Below are positions 12,027-14,018 of a DNA stretch of 14,018 nt, one piece after another. Within the stretch, counting starts at the first letter, position 1. Every line of letters starts with the position of its first letter. The notes under the pieces were generated by a model. That model was not told the origin of the DNA and ran no database searches. It saw only the letters and a program-made list of their open reading frames with translations. The DNA is taken from assembly GCA_035646535.1 (NCBI GenBank), contig DASRPD010000050.1, forward strand, positions 1 to 14,018, written 5' to 3'. The stretch is from DASRPD01 sp035646535 (lineage in GTDB: Bacteria > Actinomycetota > Acidimicrobiia > IMCC26256 > JANYLB01). A program made the translations under genes and the position numbers.

Positions 12027-14018
12027 TCAGAATGTGGCGGCGGCTCGACGTTCGAGGGCGTCGAGGCGCGGCAGCCAACCAGCCATTGCCGGGCGAGCGC
12101 AGCGGGCCCGCGCGGAGGCGATGGATTCGGCGAAGCGTTGGGCGTCGCCGTCGGTGCCGAGTCGGAGCTCCATGAGGGCGGCGTCGTGGTCGACGGCAAC
12201 GATCAAGGGTTCGGATTCCTGTTCGAGCAGGACGCGCCTCGCTTCGGCGAACCAGTGGCGTGCCTCGTCGGTTCGTCCGTCGAGCGCGCAGAGCAGTGCG
12301 ACGCCCCAGCGGGAGTCGACGCCGGGGTAGCTGAGATCGGGGTCGAGCCATTTCTCGCGTACGTTGTGCTCGAGCGTGGTGAGGTGTTCGGTGCTTTCGA
12401 GCAGCCACGCCACGTCCACCGCGTACGCGAACACCATCGGCGCGTTCACCGCCCAGGCTGCGGCGCGCTCGATGCCGACGATCGACGCATCGAGGATCTC
12501 GAGCGCCGCCGTGTCGTCCCCGGCGGCAGCGAACACCCGTGCCGCGGCGAGGCGCAGCACGAGTCCGGCCCATTGCGTATCGGGTCGCTCGGCGAAGACA
12601 AGGAAGGAGTCAACCACCTCGGGCGTAGGATTGATCCCATAGACGACCTGGTTCAGCATCGGGGCTGCGAGCACCTGCAAGGCCGTGTTGGACTCGGGCG
12701 GAATCCGCGCCAGCAACCCGAACGCCGTGTCGAGACTCGCCGCGGCCGCGTCGAAGTCACCGAGTATCGCTTGGAATCGCGACCGCAGCGCCAGGTTGGT
12801 TGCCTCGAGCCCCACGAGCCGCTCTCGGCGCGCCTCTTCGATGAGCTCGTCGTACGCGCGCACGGTCTCGCGCAATGCACCGGAGGACCACAGCGCGGCA
12901 CCGTGTCGAGGATTCTTTGCCAATTGCGCCTCAGCCTCAGCGCGTGAGCCGGGACCGTTGCACAGCAGGAAGTGGTAGTCGTACTCTGACGGCAGCGTCG
13001 CCACGACGGCGCGCAGCTCCCGGTAGTCGTCGTCGTCGGTGGGGATACCCGGCGCGAGCGGGTCCTTGTAGTTACGCTCGGTGAGCTCTTCAAAACGCAG
13101 GCAGGCCCACGCGTGGTCGCGGCGCTCCACTCCCAGCCACGGGCGTGCGAGCGCAGCCAAACGCCAGCACACTCTGATGTCCTCGAGTCTGTGGGCAGCG
13201 ACCAACAGGTCGGTGATGAAGTCACACGCCGCGTCGGTGCCTTCCTCTTCGGCGACGAGTCGGGCGGCTTCGGCGACCTCGGCCAGCTGGTCGTCGGGAT
13301 CGATCTGCGCGAGCACGGCGGCTTCGGCCAGGCGGCGTTGGAACTCGCTCGTCCGTTCGTCATGTGGCTCGAGCAGCTCGAGCGCCATTCGCAGCGCGCC
13401 GAGCTCTTCGTGGCGGGCGTAGCGGCCGGCGGCATCGTCGGCGACCGCGATCGCGTAGGGCACGCCGCGCTCGGCACCGGGCATCGCGGCGCTTCGCAGG
13501 TAGTGGCGGGCCAACGTTGCCGAGGTGCCCGGATCGGGCGCTCCTCGGAGGTCCTTCTCGATGGCCTCGGCGATCGCGCGGTGCATGCGTACCTGGCGGC
13601 TCGGGTTGAGCTCCTCGACGAGGGTGTGGCGGAAGAGCGCATGGGTGAACGCGTACCGGTCGAACTCGTCGGTCGGTTCGACGATCCGCGCCTCGAGCGC
13701 CTCGTCGATCGCGTCGAGAGCCTCGTCCTCGCCGATGTCGGTCACCGCGGCTGCGACCGCGAGTGGAAATGACACCTCGAACAGTGCGCCGGCACCGAGA
13801 AGCCGGTTCGCGACGCGCGACAGCCGTGACAACCTCCGACCGACCACATCGCGTACGCCGGCCGGAATGCTGAGCTCGCGGGTCGCGTCGGCGACCCACG
13901 CGCCGTCTTCGAACCGCAACCAGCCTTCGTCGACGAGGTGCAGCAACGTCTCGCGTAAGAAGAAGGGGTTGCCGTCGGTCTCGGTGGCGAGTTGGGCAGC
14001 GAACGCCTCCGGCACCTC
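12027..14018 (-). CDS. STAND/AAA ATPase-TPR regulator, C-terminal part
   Basis: The reading frame runs off the right edge; the visible 663 residues are the C-terminal part of a large protein. The first residues, ATETDGNPFFLRETLLHLVDEG, are the conserved end of the AAA_16-type ATPase domain. The winged-helix-like region that follows (IPAGVRDVVGRRLSRLS, then YAFTHALFRHTLVEEL) is standard in these signalling ATPases. From about residue 170 to the end the sequence is alpha-helical and alanine- and leucine-rich, with TPR-like repeats, and it ends ALERRAAATF. No LuxR helix-turn-helix is present at the C-terminus, which favours the architecture with an N-terminal adenylate cyclase or other output domain over the MalT/LuxR kind; that part is outside the window. 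The role is presumably ligand-sensing signal transduction. Confidence 0.88.
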   Translation of the reverse strand, partial: EVPEAFAAQLATETDGNPFFLRETLLHLVDEGWLRFEDGAWVADATRELSIPAGVRDVVGRRLSRLSRVANRLLGAGALFEVSFPLAVAAAVTDIGEDEALDAIDEALEARIVEPTDEFDRYAFTHALFRHTLVEELNPSRQVRMHRAIAEAIEKDLRGAPDPGTSATLARHYLRSAAMPGAERGVPYAIAVADDAAGRYARHEELGALRMALELLEPHDERTSEFQRRLAEAAVLAQIDPDDQLAEVAEAARLVAEEEGTDAACDFITDLLVAAHRLEDIRVCWRLAALARPWLGVERRDHAWACLRFEELTERNYKDPLAPGIPTDDDDYRELRAVVATLPSEYDYHFLLCNGPGSRAEAEAQLAKNPRHGAALWSSGALRETVRAYDELIEEARRERLVGLEATNLALRSRFQAILGDFDAAAASLDTAFGLLARIPPESNTALQVLAAPMLNQVVYGINPTPEVVDSFLVFAERPDTQWAGLVLRLAAARVFAAAGDDTAALEILDASIVGIERAAAWAVNAPMVFAYAVDVAWLLESTEHLTTLEHNVREKWLDPDLSYPGVDSRWGVALLCALDGRTDEARHWFAEARRVLLEQESEPLIVAVDHDAALMELRLGTDGDAQRFAESIASARARCARPAMAGWLPRLDALERRAAATF

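Noticed and set aside
1..14018. tRNA, rRNA, CRISPR array or riboswitch
   Set aside because: I saw no regularly spaced direct repeats, cloverleaf sequences or known aptamer cores on either strand by eye.

Overview
The window is GC-rich DNA with short intergenic gaps. The gene families (neocarzinostatin-fold surface protein, ABC-2 exporter, cytochrome P450 with a TetR regulator, HsaA/DszC-like flavin enzyme, RHH-Doc toxin-antitoxin pair) and several promoter-like hexamers placed directly before start codons point to an actinobacterium. An acidimicrobial-type soil or aquatic lineage is my best guess, but the sequence alone does not settle that.

Left part (1-3470, + strand). The 3' end of an ISAzo13-like transposase runs into a gene for a two-pass membrane protein with two neocarzinostatin-like external domains. 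That gene lacks a convincing start, so it was probably clipped by the insertion. An ABC-2 type exporter follows: an ATPase and a permease overlapping by ATGA. A hexanucleotide repeat lies inside the last membrane helix of the permease, and two small hairpins follow the operon.

Middle (3605-8582). An acyl-CoA-dehydrogenase-fold flavoenzyme on + converges on a run of minus-strand genes. These are a DUF6790-like membrane protein, an MtfA/M90-type zinc peptidase, a 39-residue lysine-rich protein, a cytochrome P450 and its TetR-family partner. The P450 and TetR genes overlap by 8 nt. A 17-bp inverted repeat lies just upstream of tetR, and its bases are also codons of a decayed beta-propeller gene (8567-9212) that is truncated and frameshifted.

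Right part (9270-14018). Two unrelated type II toxin-antitoxin modules flank an alpha/beta hydrolase: a BrnT-like toxin with an RHH antitoxin on the minus strand, and an RHH antitoxin with a Doc/Fic toxin on the plus strand. Next comes a small dimeric alpha/beta-barrel monooxygenase-like protein. After a pair of tandem hairpins there is the C-terminal 663 residues of a large STAND/AAA ATPase-TPR regulator that runs off the window on the minus strand.

The IS remnant, clipped gene, pseudogene and two toxin-antitoxin loci mark this as an accessory, rearranged region. No single novel multi-gene system is evident. The best leads are the neocarzinostatin-like protein beside an exporter, the recurring TANNNT-N6-ATG start architecture, and the two toxin-antitoxin modules with their distinctive details.
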